64,000 nucleotides of DNA from Agreia bicolorata (GCF_000938265.1 NZ_JYFC01000004.1:287486-351485); one strand, 5' to 3'; counted from the first letter of the stretch, positions 46,337 through 56,269 are shown. The notes: a model not told the origin generated them from the letters alone. Translations and numbers: made by a program.

Positions 46337-47311
46337 TCAGATGGGAACCTGCACCTGGCTGAGAATCGAACGCAGGATCGAGTCGACCGAGACACCTTCG
46401 AGTTCGGCCTCGGGGCGCAACTGGATGCGGTGGCGGAGAACAGGGAGCACCATCGCCTGCACGTGGTCGGGGGTGATGGCAGGGGAGCCGTTGAGCCAGG
46501 CCCACGCCTTTGCCGAAGCGAGAAGAGCCGTGCTTCCGCGGGGGCTGACGCCGAGCTTCACCGACGGACTCTGCCTTGTTGCGCGGGCAAGATCGACGAC
46601 ATAGGCGAGCACATCCGGACTCGCGCCGACGGCGGCGGCCGAGGCCTGGGCCTGGCGCAGTTCGGATGCTCCGAGCACGGCCGTCATGCCGGCCCCGGTC
46701 AGGTCTCGCGGGTTGAATCCGGCGGCGTGCCGTTGAAGCACGGCGATCTCGGTATCGCGCGGCGGCAGGTCGAGAACGAGCTTGAGCATAAACCGGTCGA
46801 GCTGCGCTTCGGGCAGTGTATAGGTGCCCTCGTACTCGATGGGGTTCATCGTCGCGGCCACAAGGAACGGGTCGGGCAGCGGGCGGCTGAGCCCGTCGAC
46901 GCTCACCTGCCGCTCCTCCATGGCTTCGAGCAGAGCCGACTGCGTCTTGGGAGGTGTGCGGTTGATCTCGTCGGCGAGCAGGATGTTCGTGAAAACGGGG
47001 CCCTCGCGGAACTCGAAGTCGCCCGACTTCGCGTCGTAGACGAGCGATCCAGTTACATCTCCGGGCATGAGATCGGGGGTGAACTGCACGCGGGTCGTGT
47101 CGAGCGAGAACGCGTGGCTCAGCGAGCGCACGAGCAGCGTCTTGGCAACACCGGGAACGCCCTCCAACAGCACGTGACCCTTCGCCAGGAGCGCGACGAT
47201 GAGACCGGTCACTGCGCCGTCTTGGCCGACGACGGCCTTGGCCACCTCGGTGCGCACGCGTCCCAAAGCCTCACGGAGCTGGTCGGGAGTCTGTTCTGGC
47301 TGGTCTGTCAT
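46337..47311 (-). CDS. MoxR-family AAA+ ATPase
   Basis: 324 residues. Walker A GVPGVAKT at 51-58, Walker B ILLADEINR, sensor and pore features in FTPDLMPGDVTGSLVYD and NPIEYEGTYTLPEAQLDRF, the arginine finger within PEAQLDRFMLKL, and the AAA lid C-terminus (SPRGSTALLASAKAWAWLNG). MoxR proteins act as chaperone-like ATPases on VWA/DUF58 partners, and that partner is the next gene. ATG at 47311 with AAAGG seven bases upstream. Confidence 0.95.
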   Translation of the reverse strand: MTDQPEQTPDQLREALGRVRTEVAKAVVGQDGAVTGLIVALLAKGHVLLEGVPGVAKTLLVRSLSHAFSLDTTRVQFTPDLMPGDVTGSLVYDAKSGDFEFREGPVFTNILLADEINRTPPKTQSALLEAMEERQVSVDGLSRPLPDPFLVAATMNPIEYEGTYTLPEAQLDRFMLKLVLDLPPRDTEIAVLQRHAAGFNPRDLTGAGMTAVLGASELRQAQASAAAVGASPDVLAYVVDLARATRQSPSVKLGVSPRGSTALLASAKAWAWLNGSPAITPDHVQAMVLPVLRHRIQLRPEAELEGVSVDSILRSILSQVQVPI

Positions 47312-47357
47312 GGTCGGCCTTTCGGTGGGGACACGGGCAGGAGGAAGGGTGACACGG

Positions 47358-48569
47358 TCATGGACGGACCGCCCGGGTTACGGCGCTCTCGAGCTCGAGA
47401 AGACGGTCGGAGTATGAGACGAGGTCGGCCTCATTCGATGGCACAGCCGCAACAAGAACCGATTGGATGTCGCTGAGCGGCCTGGCGGGCAGAACTGCGG
47501 CGACCGAGGTGATCACCTCGTCGACCGTGGCATTGCGCGGAAGACCCAGAATGGACGACAGCCGGGTGATCGTGCCGATGCGCAGCGAGTCGAGTGCGTG
47601 GGTGTGGGCGCCGGCCCGGGCGTAGAGGCGTGCGCGGCCCTCCATGGTCTCGCGCGAACGCACGGTGACCGGAAGATTCTCGACCACCAGCGCGCCGAGT
47701 CTGCGCCCTCGCCAGATGGCGGCGGCGAGGAAGGTGAAGACGGTGAGAAGGAGCACGGGGGTCACCCAGTCGGGAGTGAGAGACGCGATGTCTGCCGGCC
47801 CGTCGGCCTCGACATCGTATGCCGTGGGCACGTACCAGACGAGGGTGTCGTCTTCGCCCAGGAGGCTGAGCGCGAGCGCCGCGTTCCCTGCTCCGGTGAT
47901 GCCTCTATTGCTCAGTACATCGGTCGCGCCGAGAACGGTGACTGTGCCGTTCGGAGTCTCGGTGCGCACGACGTAGTATGCGTCATCGGAGCTGCGGAAG
48001 CAGAGTTCGGCGCCGCTGTCGACCGCCGCGCGGTACGAGCGTCCGCCACCGATGATGGTGCCCGCGCGCACGGCGGCCGGCAGGGAGCATCCGGCATCGA
48101 CGCCGTCGATCTCGCGAGGTGCGCCGGCCGCGGAGACTCCGGGCGCGAAGGCGCGCAGTTCGTTGAACCCTGGGAGAAACAGCACGACCCGGTCGGCGAG
48201 CTCGGCGGCCTCGTCCAGCCGTTCGTCGGACAGGTAGCCGCCGGGGTCGGCAAAGGCGAGGGTCGCGCCGGGAGCCGCCTTCACCGCAGCACGCGCCTCG
48301 TCGAGCGTGTCGGCCTGAATGACGTCGACACTCTGCTGACGCAGCACCTCGGCCAGGGCTTTGCTGCCCTCGGGCGCGGTGTTCGTGATCGAATACGGCG
48401 CACGGCTGCCGCCGCCGGTTCCGGATGCAACGGCCACGACGAGCAGGCCGACCACCGCGACCGCAGCGAGAATGAGCCAGAACCGCCAGCGTCTGGCCGT
48501 GCCGCGGAGCGTGGGTGTGGTGGCCTCCGCGCGAGGGGCCGTGCCACGCTCGACCGGCGGCGCGCTCAC
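47358..48569 (-). CDS. DUF4350 domain membrane protein
   Basis: 403 residues. One hydrophobic helix at about 30-50 (FWLILAAVAVVGLLVVAVAS), then an extracytoplasmic DUF4350 (RAPYSITNTAPEGSKALAEV, RVVLFLPGFNELRAFAPGVS, TDVLSNRGITGAGNAALAL, which resembles the GATase/intracellular-sugar-binding-like fold), a second helix (LTPDWVTPVLLLTVFTFLAA) and a cytosolic tail with GRARLYARAGAHTHALDSLR. GTG start overlaps the DUF4129 stop (GTGA). Function unknown; conserved in the MoxR-DUF58 operon. Confidence 0.88.
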   Translation of the reverse strand: MSAPPVERGTAPRAEATTPTLRGTARRWRFWLILAAVAVVGLLVVAVASGTGGGSRAPYSITNTAPEGSKALAEVLRQQSVDVIQADTLDEARAAVKAAPGATLAFADPGGYLSDERLDEAAELADRVVLFLPGFNELRAFAPGVSAAGAPREIDGVDAGCSLPAAVRAGTIIGGGRSYRAAVDSGAELCFRSSDDAYYVVRTETPNGTVTVLGATDVLSNRGITGAGNAALALSLLGEDDTLVWYVPTAYDVEADGPADIASLTPDWVTPVLLLTVFTFLAAAIWRGRRLGALVVENLPVTVRSRETMEGRARLYARAGAHTHALDSLRIGTITRLSSILGLPRNATVDEVITSVAAVLPARPLSDIQSVLVAAVPSNEADLVSYSDRLLELESAVTRAVRP

Positions 48570-49252
48570 AGCGTTGCTCCCTGATCGGCGACCCGCTCGA
48601 GTCGAGACGGTCTCGCTGAGCTGATGTCTCTGTCGAGCGCGGCGATCTCGTCGAAGCCCTCCCTGGTGCCTGGTTGGTCGAGGTAGCGCACGCCGTCGAA
48701 TGCACGGGCTCCCCGTGCCAGACGATCGCCGTGCTCAGGGAAGGCCCGAGCGGCGCGGGCAGCGAACTCCTGAGCGGTCGTTCCGGGGGTGACGGAGACC
48801 GCCGTGCGTTCGGCAAGCTGTCGTGCGACGGCACGGAACATTTCTTCGATAGCCGTCACGAAATCGCCCGCCGCGGCGGCTGCGTGCGCGGATGCGCGCA
48901 GCTGGGTCGATGTGCGCGGGTCGTCGGCGTCGGAGAAGAGCGCGCCTGCCGCCTGGCTTTTGCGCCGCAGGCGCGGCCGCCCGAACACGAAGAACGCCGC
49001 AACGATGAGTCCGATGATGAGAACGGTCACGACGAGCGGAAACAGGTCGGGAACCGAACCGTCCTCCGGGGCGCGGAAGGAACCGAGCCAGTCTTGGATG
49101 GCCTGGGCTATGCGGTCGATGAGGGTGGGCTTTGCCGCCGCGTACTCGGGTTTCGCGAGCTCGTCGAGCAGCAGTTTTCGCGCAGCTGGAGCATCGGGAT
49201 CGACGGGAACGTCGGTGACGAACAGCACGGGCAGAGCGAAGATCGAGAGCAT
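48566..49252 (-). CDS. DUF4129 domain membrane protein
   Basis: 228 residues. Outside segment with an amphipathic helix (TLIDRIAQAIQDWLGSFRAP), one transmembrane helix (LFPLVVTVLIIGLIVAAFFV) and a cytosolic DUF4129 domain (FVTAIEEMFRAVARQLAERT, GTTAQEFAARAARAFPEHGD). The ATG at 49252 has no clear RBS; coupling from the preceding gene, whose stop is 13 bases away, is likely. Part of the MoxR operon; molecular function unknown. Confidence 0.85.
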   Translation of the reverse strand: MLSIFALPVLFVTDVPVDPDAPAARKLLLDELAKPEYAAAKPTLIDRIAQAIQDWLGSFRAPEDGSVPDLFPLVVTVLIIGLIVAAFFVFGRPRLRRKSQAAGALFSDADDPRTSTQLRASAHAAAAAGDFVTAIEEMFRAVARQLAERTAVSVTPGTTAQEFAARAARAFPEHGDRLARGARAFDGVRYLDQPGTREGFDEIAALDRDISSARPSRLERVADQGATL

Positions 49253-49265
49253 AAGAGGGGAGAGG

Positions 49266-50417
49266 TCAGCCGTTTCTCTGAGACGACACGAGATACGGAT
49301 CCGGAACGTCGTGGGCCCCTCCGGTGTGCCGCGCCTCGACGTAGCGCATCAGATCGAGATCGAGGCCCTCGCGGCGCATCCGGAGATCGATGTAGATGAC
49401 AGCCACGGCCGACGACTGCACGACGGCGGTGACGGCGCCCAGAACAAGGCTGATGATGAGGGTGAGCCCATAGGTCACGATCGTCACCGCGATGAACGAG
49501 GCCGAGTCCTCTGATCCGCCGGTGGGAAAGAGGAACCCGGTTGCGAGTCCACCGATGAACGACACCGGCGTTGTGATGATCTGCGAGGCGAACGAGAGAA
49601 TCACGCTGATAAGGGCGAGAACTCCGAAGGTCTTCCAGAACGAGCCGTTGGTGAGACTCCACGACCGCCTGATCGACGAGAGCATTCCCCGCCGCTCGAG
49701 CACAATGATCGAGGGCACGAGCGCGGTCTTGGTTCCCAGCCAGATGCCGGATGCGGTGAGCACGAGCGCGCCCAGCACTCCGACGCCGATCGCGACGCCG
49801 ATGGCGGCGTCGCCGATCGCCGTACTGCCGACGACGCCGATGAGCACGGCGAGACCGACGACCGCTGCGACGGCGATGACGATCACACCCAGCAGCACGG
49901 CAAACCAGGCGACGAGAGGCCAGAGCCGCCGCCCGGCGGCCCTCCAGAGCACGCCCATGCGATTCTTCTCGCCCAGAGTGCCGCGGGCCACCTCGACGAC
50001 GAGCACACCCTGCAGCAGCGCCGAGCTGAGGATCGACAGAGCGACCGGTATGAGGCTGGCGAGGATCACGGTCGCCCAGGCCCCGGCAGTGACCGCGTCA
50101 CGATCTTCGGGGAGGGCGCTGTCGATGCGGTTGAATGCCAGAATTCCGGCACCGCCGACGACGAAGACGGTGACGAGCGACGTGGCGAGTTGCGTGATCA
50201 GCGCGCTGCCGAAGGTGGCAGCGGGATTTCGCCGAAGCACCTGGAACGGCGCGCCGAGCAGCATTCCGAAACTGAGCGGGCGCAACGGCAGCAGGCCTGG
50301 CCGAGGAGGGGGTGCCCAGCCGGCGGGAGCAGGCGGCGGCATATGCGGATAGCCGGCCGACGGCGGGCCGAATGAGGCCTGGGGGATTCCCCCGTATGGA
50401 TTCTGGCTGTCGCTCAC
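49266..50417 (-). CDS. Polytopic membrane protein of the MoxR operon (glycerophosphodiester phosphodiesterase membrane-domain type)
   Basis: 383 residues from GTG at 50415-50417 with GAAGGA six bases upstream; the frame to 50471 lacks an RBS. A Pro/Gly-rich cytosolic N-terminus (PPAPAGWAPPPRPG) is followed by RPLSFGMLLGAPFQVLRRNP and about seven transmembrane helices separated by glycine and alanine-rich loops. The last 40 residues are polar (MRYVEARHTGGAHDVPDPYL). The pattern matches the membrane domain of GDPD-type proteins without a catalytic part. First gene of the operon and divergent from mtrA. Function unknown. Confidence 0.8.
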   Translation of the reverse strand: MSDSQNPYGGIPQASFGPPSAGYPHMPPPAPAGWAPPPRPGLLPLRPLSFGMLLGAPFQVLRRNPAATFGSALITQLATSLVTVFVVGGAGILAFNRIDSALPEDRDAVTAGAWATVILASLIPVALSILSSALLQGVLVVEVARGTLGEKNRMGVLWRAAGRRLWPLVAWFAVLLGVIVIAVAAVVGLAVLIGVVGSTAIGDAAIGVAIGVGVLGALVLTASGIWLGTKTALVPSIIVLERRGMLSSIRRSWSLTNGSFWKTFGVLALISVILSFASQIITTPVSFIGGLATGFLFPTGGSEDSASFIAVTIVTYGLTLIISLVLGAVTAVVQSSAVAVIYIDLRMRREGLDLDLMRYVEARHTGGAHDVPDPYLVSSQRNG

Positions 50418-50529
50418 CGGTGATCCTTCATCGTCGTAATCGGTGTCCCCCGGCATGTCACGTACGCCCATGCTTCCATATACCGCGCCTGCCCGCAGTC
50501 TGCTGTGAGGCGAATGCGCCCGCCTCGAC

Positions 50530-50542
50530 TAATCTTTACCGC
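50530..50542 (+). promoter_or_regulatory. -10 box TAATCT for leaderless mtrA
   Basis: TAATCT at 50530-50535 and seven bases before ATG 50543, without a Shine-Dalgarno sequence. Confidence 0.6.
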
Positions 50543-51223
50543 ATGGATGCTCGCATACTGGTCGTCGACGATGACACCGCCCTGGCTGAGATGATCGGCA
50601 TCGTTCTGCGTGCCGAAGGATTCGAGCCGGTGTTCTGCGCAGACGGGGCAGAGGCACTGGGCATCTTCCGCGAGTCGAAGCCGGATCTGGTGCTCCTCGA
50701 CCTCATGCTGCCTGGCCTCGACGGCATCGCGGTCTGCCGCCTGATCCGCGCTGAATCCGGTATACCCGTGATCATGCTCACCGCGAAGGCCGACACCACC
50801 GACGTGGTGAAGGGCCTCGAGGCAGGCGCCGACGACTACGTGGTCAAGCCGTTCAATCCCAAAGAGCTGGTGGCACGCATCCGAACCCGCCTGCGGCCGA
50901 GTGCCGCCGGTTCGCCCGAGTTGCTGCAGGTGGGCGACCTCGAACTCGATGTCGCCGGCCACGAGGTGCGTCGGGGCGACGCACGCATCGGTCTCACCCC
51001 GCTCGAATTCGATCTTCTGCATGCTCTCGCCGCCAAGCCTCAGCAGGTCTTCACCCGTGAGATGCTGCTCGAGCAGGTCTGGGGCTACCACTACAAGGCC
51101 GACACCCGCCTGGTGAACGTGCACGTGCAGAGACTCCGCGCCAAGGTCGAAGAAGATCCCGACAATCCGCGCATCGTGATGACCGTTCGTGGCGTCGGCT
51201 ACCGGGCGGGTCAGGTCTCGTAG
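50543..51223 (+). CDS. mtrA: Response regulator MtrA (OmpR family)
   Basis: 226 residues from ATG 50543 (the frame upstream to 50312 is not real). Receiver domain with acidic triad VVDDD, phospho-acceptor Asp-53 in LVLLDLMLPG and Lys in MLTAKADTTD; C-terminal winged helix with TPLEFDLLHALAAKPQQVFT and the recognition element DTRLVNVHVQRLRAKVEEDP. MtrA controls cell division, wall metabolism and DNA replication genes in actinobacteria, phosphorylated by MtrB. mtrB follows after six bases and lpqB overlaps it, the universal order. Confidence 0.96.
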   Translation: MDARILVVDDDTALAEMIGIVLRAEGFEPVFCADGAEALGIFRESKPDLVLLDLMLPGLDGIAVCRLIRAESGIPVIMLTAKADTTDVVKGLEAGADDYVVKPFNPKELVARIRTRLRPSAAGSPELLQVGDLELDVAGHEVRRGDARIGLTPLEFDLLHALAAKPQQVFTREMLLEQVWGYHYKADTRLVNVHVQRLRAKVEEDPDNPRIVMTVRGVGYRAGQVS

Positions 51224-51229
51224 CAGGCT

Positions 51230-52921
51230 GTGTCGACCGACAGCATCGCCACCGTCGAGGGGCGTCGCACGAGCCGAATCGGGCCCACCATCGTGCGCGA
51301 GTGGCGCACCTGGCCTCGGCAGATCGCGCGCGGCTGGCGCGGCTCCCTGCAGTTCCGCACGATCGTGATCACGGTCGCGCTTTCGGCGGTCGCCCTGTCT
51401 GCCACGGGAGCCTTCGTGTCGACGAGCATCAGTAACGACCTCTTCAACTCGCGACTCGATCAGGTGCTGGTCGAGTCGAAGCGCGCGGCGACGGCGGCGC
51501 AGACCATCTTCGACTCGTCCGATGTGACGGGACAAGCCGCGAGCCTGTCACTGCAGAGTTCTGTGCAGAATGCCATCACCGCGTCGACGTCATCGCGGCT
51601 GGTGGCGCTCTATGTGACGCCGGGCACCGAGACGGGCCCCAACACGGCGATCTCGTTCAGTGCGCTCAAGCTCGTCGACGTCATCACGCCGGAACTTCGC
51701 CGGCAGGTCGCGTCGGGCAGTGATGACCAGACTCAGTACTGGCAATCCGTCTCTCTTCGCGACGGACAGAGCGCTGCGGTGCCGGGCATCGTGGTGGGCA
51801 CACCGCTCTTCGTTCCAGGGGCCGGCGAATTCGAGCTCTACCTCGGCTACGACCTCGCCGAGGCCGACCGCACCCTTGTCTTCGTGCAGCAGATCCTCTG
51901 GATCGCGGCCCTCGCCCTCAGCCTATTGATCGGCGTGATCGCCAGGGTCGTGGTGCGACTCGTGGTCGAGCCCATCCGCGTTGCCGCCGAGACGAGCGCC
52001 AAGCTCGCGGCCGGCGAACTCGAGGTGCGCATCCCTGAGAAGGGCGACGACGTGATCACCACGCTGGCGAGATCCTTCAACGGCATGGCCGACAGCATCC
52101 AGTCGCAGATCACCCAGCTGGCCGATCTCTCACGCGTGCAGCAGCGGTTCGTCTCGGATGTCTCGCACGAGTTGCGCACGCCTCTCACCACCATTCGGCT
52201 CGCCGGCGATGTGCTGTACGACCAGCGGGAGTCGTTTCCACCCGCGACCTCGCGCACCGCAGAGCTGCTGCACACGCAGACGGAGCGCTTCGAGCTGTTG
52301 CTCAGCGATCTGCTCGAGATCAGCCGGTTCGACGCGGGATCTGCCGAGCTCGAGACCGAACCCGCCAGCCTCGTGCATCTCGTCGAGGACTCCATCGACG
52401 AGATGAGTCAGCTGGCACTGCAGGCGGGAAGCGAGCTGCGTCTCGTCGCGCTCGGCGGCTACTTCGAAGCCGATATCGACCCCCGGCGCATCCGGCGCAT
52501 CGTGCGCAATCTTCTGGGCAACGCGATCGAGCACGGAGAGGGGCGCCCGATTGTTGTGTCCATCGACAGCACGGCCACGGCCGTCGCGCTCGCGGTGCGC
52601 GACTACGGGATAGGGATGACCCCTGAGGCTGCCTCGCGCGTGTTCGACCGGTTCTGGCGGGCCGATCCATCGCGCAAGCGAACCATCGGGGGCACCGGCC
52701 TGGGCCTGGCGATCTCTCTCGAAGATGCGACCCTGCACGGCGGAGAGTTGACGTTGTGGAGTGAACCGGGCGCCGGCTCCTGCTTCCGGCTCACGCTGCC
52801 CCGTATCAAGGGAAGGCCGATCGGCGTCTCGCCGCTGCCGCTGCCGCCGCTCGACGCTGCCGGAGAAGCGCAGACGCACAACGCCTTCGATGAACAGGCC
52901 TTCAACGGAGACAAACCATGA
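51230..52921 (+). CDS. mtrB: Sensor histidine kinase MtrB
   Basis: 563 residues. N-terminal cytosolic tail, first membrane helix (FRTIVITVALSAVALSATGA), an outside sensing domain of about 160 residues, second helix (WIAALALSLLIGVIARVVVR), a HAMP linker, HisKA with the phospho-histidine at residue 313 in FVSDVSHELRTPLTTIR, and HATPase boxes NLLGNAIEHG, DYGIGMT and GGTGLGLAIS. Extracytoplasmic LpqB is encoded directly downstream and modulates it in the known pathway. GTG start at 51230, seven bases after the mtrA stop; the stop overlaps lpqB (ATGA). Confidence 0.95.
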   Translation: MSTDSIATVEGRRTSRIGPTIVREWRTWPRQIARGWRGSLQFRTIVITVALSAVALSATGAFVSTSISNDLFNSRLDQVLVESKRAATAAQTIFDSSDVTGQAASLSLQSSVQNAITASTSSRLVALYVTPGTETGPNTAISFSALKLVDVITPELRRQVASGSDDQTQYWQSVSLRDGQSAAVPGIVVGTPLFVPGAGEFELYLGYDLAEADRTLVFVQQILWIAALALSLLIGVIARVVVRLVVEPIRVAAETSAKLAAGELEVRIPEKGDDVITTLARSFNGMADSIQSQITQLADLSRVQQRFVSDVSHELRTPLTTIRLAGDVLYDQRESFPPATSRTAELLHTQTERFELLLSDLLEISRFDAGSAELETEPASLVHLVEDSIDEMSQLALQAGSELRLVALGGYFEADIDPRRIRRIVRNLLGNAIEHGEGRPIVVSIDSTATAVALAVRDYGIGMTPEAASRVFDRFWRADPSRKRTIGGTGLGLAISLEDATLHGGELTLWSEPGAGSCFRLTLPRIKGRPIGVSPLPLPPLDAAGEAQTHNAFDEQAFNGDKP

Positions 52922-54606
52922 TGCGTTTTCGATCACGAGCCCTCGTCGCCGCGATGGCATCGCTGACCGTGCTGCTGCTTGCCGGCTGCGTCGGCATCCC
53001 GAGTTCCGGCCCGGTGGAGAAAGGCGATGTGCTCGCGACGTCGGACGAGATCGACATCATCTTCCAGCCCTCTGGTCCGGCGGTCGACGAAAGTCAGGAG
53101 GACATCCTTCGAGGATTCATCCGAGCCGCGTTGAACCCTCTGAACAATTTCGATGTCGCGAGGTCGTTCCTCAGCAAGAACTTCGCCGACCAATGGAAGC
53201 CCGACGCCGGCGTCACGATCGATCAGAGCGGGCGCAGCACTCAGGTGACCTCTGAGACTTCGATCGACCTGAAGGTCAGCCCGATCGCCACGGTCGACTC
53301 GAACGGCGAGTACAGCACAGTCCCTTCAGCCGCCCCCGTGACTCGCAACTACACCTTCGTGCAGGAGAACGGCCAGTGGCGCATCAATACGGCTCCCGAC
53401 GGCATCGTGATGCTCTCGAGCGAGTTCGCCGAGGTCTACAACTCGTACCCGCTCTATTTCTTCGATCCCAGCTACCAACGTCTGGTGCCCGACGTGCGCT
53501 GGTTCCCGCGCGTGGCATCCAACACGGGCACCCGCATCGCGCGGGCGCTCATCACTGGGCCGTCGGCATGGCTTGGCGGCGCTGTGGTCACGGCGTTCCC
53601 GGAGGGCACGGGCGTGACGAGCGTTCCCGTCGACGCCGGTGTGGCATCCGTCGACCTGTCGGGCCCCGTTCTCGACTCGAGCGCCGCAACCCTCGAGCGG
53701 ATGCATGTGCAACTGCGTTCCAGCCTGCTCGCGCTCAGCGGGGTGTCGACCGTGCGCATGACCGTGGATTCGACCGAGGTTCCCCTCGCCACCTCGAGCG
53801 ACACCGGGCCCGTCACAACGCCGCGTGTCGACAGCCGTGCACTGGTGCTGCGCTCAGGGCAGTTCGGGTTCTTCACGGGCAGTTCACTGACGCCCATCGA
53901 GGGCATCAGCGACGACGTCGCGTCGTTGGATGCGACGTCGATCGCGTTCTCGGATTCCGTGCCGGGCCTGCAACTGGCCGCGGTCGGCACGGCCGCCGGC
54001 GTGTATGCCGTCGCTCCCGCATCCACGCCCGGCATCGTCGACGACCGAGCCGCGCTCATCGCGCCGAGCATCGATCCCGACGGCTTTGTGTGGACGGTTC
54101 CCAGCGGCTCTCCGCTCGATATTCGCGTGTCGGCGGCGGGTCGCACGCCCTCGAGCTTCACCGCAACGTGGGACGGCGCGGCTCAGATCGTGTCGCTCGA
54201 CGTGTCGCGTGATGGTGCGAGGGTTCTCGCGTTCCTCATGATGGATGGCAAGCCCCGCCTCGTGGTCGCCTCGGTCTTGCGCGACAAAGACGGCACGCCC
54301 ACGGGGCTCGGCGAGCCGGTCGACCTGGCTGAGGGCTCGGGTACGGCGGTGGATGCGACGTGGGTCGACTCCCTGTCGGTCGCGTCGGTCACTCTCACCC
54401 CGTCGGGCGACAACGCGATCGTGCAGCAGCAGATCGGCGGCACGACCACTCAGCTGGCCGATGCCTCGAAGGTCGCCTCGATCGTGGGATCGAACGACGT
54501 CGTGGGCCTGCGAGTCCTGTCTTCCGACGGCAATATCCTGCAGCAGAGTGCCAACACATGGCAGGTGAGGGCCGCCGACGTCGCGGTCCTCGCGACCCAG
54601 TACTGA
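52918..54606 (+). CDS. lpqB: Lipoprotein LpqB (MtrAB accessory, GerMN domain)
   Basis: 562 residues. Signal peptide with lipobox LLAGC (Cys about residue 24). Residues 60-170 form an N-terminal domain (DESQEDILRGFIRAALNPLN, YNSYPLYFFDPSYQRLVPDV), residues 200-280 the GerMN region (ARALITGPSAWLGGAVVTAF, LSGVSTVRMTVDSTEVPLA), and the rest a WD-like beta-propeller with repeated sequence blades. LpqB interacts with the MtrB sensor and affects cell-wall homeostasis. ATG overlaps the mtrB stop. Confidence 0.94.
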   Translation: MMRFRSRALVAAMASLTVLLLAGCVGIPSSGPVEKGDVLATSDEIDIIFQPSGPAVDESQEDILRGFIRAALNPLNNFDVARSFLSKNFADQWKPDAGVTIDQSGRSTQVTSETSIDLKVSPIATVDSNGEYSTVPSAAPVTRNYTFVQENGQWRINTAPDGIVMLSSEFAEVYNSYPLYFFDPSYQRLVPDVRWFPRVASNTGTRIARALITGPSAWLGGAVVTAFPEGTGVTSVPVDAGVASVDLSGPVLDSSAATLERMHVQLRSSLLALSGVSTVRMTVDSTEVPLATSSDTGPVTTPRVDSRALVLRSGQFGFFTGSSLTPIEGISDDVASLDATSIAFSDSVPGLQLAAVGTAAGVYAVAPASTPGIVDDRAALIAPSIDPDGFVWTVPSGSPLDIRVSAAGRTPSSFTATWDGAAQIVSLDVSRDGARVLAFLMMDGKPRLVVASVLRDKDGTPTGLGEPVDLAEGSGTAVDATWVDSLSVASVTLTPSGDNAIVQQQIGGTTTQLADASKVASIVGSNDVVGLRVLSSDGNILQQSANTWQVRAADVAVLATQY

Positions 54607-54696
54607 GTCCTGTCCTCGTCGCAGCATCACGGGCGGGTTCTGCACAGATCGGCACGCTGTGGCTGCAGCGGCAGCCGATCAGAGCATGATCGAACG

Positions 54697-55509
54697 ATGG
54701 ATACGCGTGGTGCCGTCTCCGAGGCGATACTCGACGGTCTCGCCGTGCTTCTGCCCGTGGAGTGCGCAGGGTGTGGCACGGCCGACCGGGGTATCTGTGC
54801 CGACTGCCGTGCGGCGCTCGTGGTGCCGGACCACGCCGAGCACCATCTGCTCGAGGTGCCCGCCTCAGGTGCGGCGGGCGCACACGGTCTGCCTCTCTGG
54901 TTCACCGTCGGCTACGACGGCGTGCCCAAAGAGGTTCTGCACGCGCTCAAAGAGGCCGGGCGGCTCGACGGCGCGCGGCCGCTCGGTCGGTTGCTCGGCG
55001 TAGCCGTGATGCGCGCTCTCGAGGCGATCGAGCCGCGCCTGCCCGTCGGGGCGCGTCTCGAAACCCTCGTCGTTCCCTCGTCTCGTGCGGCCTTCAGGAC
55101 TCGCGGCTACAACCCGGTCGAATCTCTTCTGCGGTGGGCCGGACCGCAGCCTCGCCGAGCCACCGGCCTCCGTTACCGGCGCACGCCGCGCGACCAGGCA
55201 TCCCTCGGCGCCGACGAGAGGTGGAGCAATCTCTCGGGCTCTGTGGGGGCGGTCTCGCGCCGGCTCGAGGGGCGCCATCTGCTGCTCATCGACGACGTCG
55301 TGACGACGGGTGCGACCCTGCTCGAGTGCCGTCGTGCGGCGGAGGAAGGGGGAGCCGTGGTGTGGGGAGCGGCAGCTCTCGCGCATACAGCAAAAGTCAA
55401 GAGAACAAACAGTGAATTGCACGGTGACTTAGTCAGCTGGCAGGTCTACGGTGGGGGAAAAGGCGCGGAATCCAATCGCCCTCGACTCGGGCGCCGCGTC
55501 TTGGACTAG
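54697..55509 (+). CDS. ComF family phosphoribosyltransferase-like protein
   Basis: 270 residues. N-terminal zinc finger CAGCGTADRGICADC, the ComF linker YDGVPKEVLHALKEAGR and the PRPP-binding loop HLLLIDDVVTTGATLLECRR near residue 200. ComF is a DNA-uptake component in competent bacteria; in actinobacteria it is conserved between lpqB and hpf and may be a phosphoribosyltransferase of unknown substrate. A CATGAT box lies six bases before ATG 54697, so a leaderless start is possible. The last 30 residues (GGGKGAESNRPRLGRRVLD) look non-conserved. Confidence 0.9.
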   Translation: MDTRGAVSEAILDGLAVLLPVECAGCGTADRGICADCRAALVVPDHAEHHLLEVPASGAAGAHGLPLWFTVGYDGVPKEVLHALKEAGRLDGARPLGRLLGVAVMRALEAIEPRLPVGARLETLVVPSSRAAFRTRGYNPVESLLRWAGPQPRRATGLRYRRTPRDQASLGADERWSNLSGSVGAVSRRLEGRHLLLIDDVVTTGATLLECRRAAEEGGAVVWGAAALAHTAKVKRTNSELHGDLVSWQVYGGGKGAESNRPRLGRRVLD

Positions 55510-55520
55510 GAGAGATCGCC

Positions 55521-56243
55521 TTGGAAATCAACATCACCGGACGAAACCTAGGAATCACCGATCGATTTCGGGATTACGCGACGGAGAAGGCCGAGAAGAT
55601 CGAGCATCTCGCCGACAAGGCGCTCGCGCTCGAGGTGAAACTCTGCCGGCACAATTCGGCTACGGGGTCGCCGGGAGACGACCGGGTCGAACTGACGCTG
55701 ATCGGTCCTGGACCCATCGTTCGAGCTGAAAGCGCCGCGAGCGACAAGTACGCGGCCTTCGACCTCGCGCTCGCCAAGTTGATGGAGCGTGTGCGTCGTG
55801 CCAAAGATCGCAAGAAGGTGCATCGGGGAAAGCATCGCCCGGTTTCGTTGCGTGAGGCATCGACGGGTGGCTTCTCCGTCATCGACATCACGCCCGCCGA
55901 CGTCGATGTTCTCAACAGTGTCGACAGCACAGGCGCTGTGGTGCCACGGACCGAAGAGCCGCACACGCCGAGCTACTCCGAAGACGACGACACCGAGTAC
56001 TCGCCAGTCGTCATTCGCGAGAAGGTGTTCCCCGCGGCTCCGATGACGGTCGACGACGCGCTCTATTTCATGGAACTCGTGGGCCACGACTTCTATTTGT
56101 TCATCGATGCAGAGAGCCACCGACCCAGCGTGGTCTACCGCCGAAAGGGTTGGGAGTACGGGGTCATCGGACTCGACGACAACCCGACCGACGCCGATAG
56201 CGCCGTCGTGACGGCAGCCGCAGCCGGCGCATCCGCACGATGA
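55521..56243 (+). CDS. hpf: Long-form ribosome hibernation-promoting factor
   Basis: 240 residues. Translation starts at TTG 55521 ([19 protein letters not shown]) with AGGAG eight bases upstream. The N-terminal S30AE domain (residues 1-100: [20 protein letters not shown]) binds the 30S decoding region; a linker of about 60 residues, with ES/ED-rich stretches, leads to the C-terminal dimerisation domain ([33 protein letters not shown]) which joins two ribosomes as a 100S particle. Follows comF after 11 bases. Confidence 0.95.
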   Translation: MEINITGRNLGITDRFRDYATEKAEKIEHLADKALALEVKLCRHNSATGSPGDDRVELTLIGPGPIVRAESAASDKYAAFDLALAKLMERVRRAKDRKKVHRGKHRPVSLREASTGGFSVIDITPADVDVLNSVDSTGAVVPRTEEPHTPSYSEDDDTEYSPVVIREKVFPAAPMTVDDALYFMELVGHDFYLFIDAESHRPSVVYRRKGWEYGVIGLDDNPTDADSAVVTAAAAGASAR

Positions 56244-56269
56244 ACCACCTGGCGTAGCGTGCGCTGACG

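Noticed and set aside
54607..54696. tRNA or small RNA between lpqB and comF
   Set aside because: The 90-base gap has no cloverleaf or terminator-like structure.
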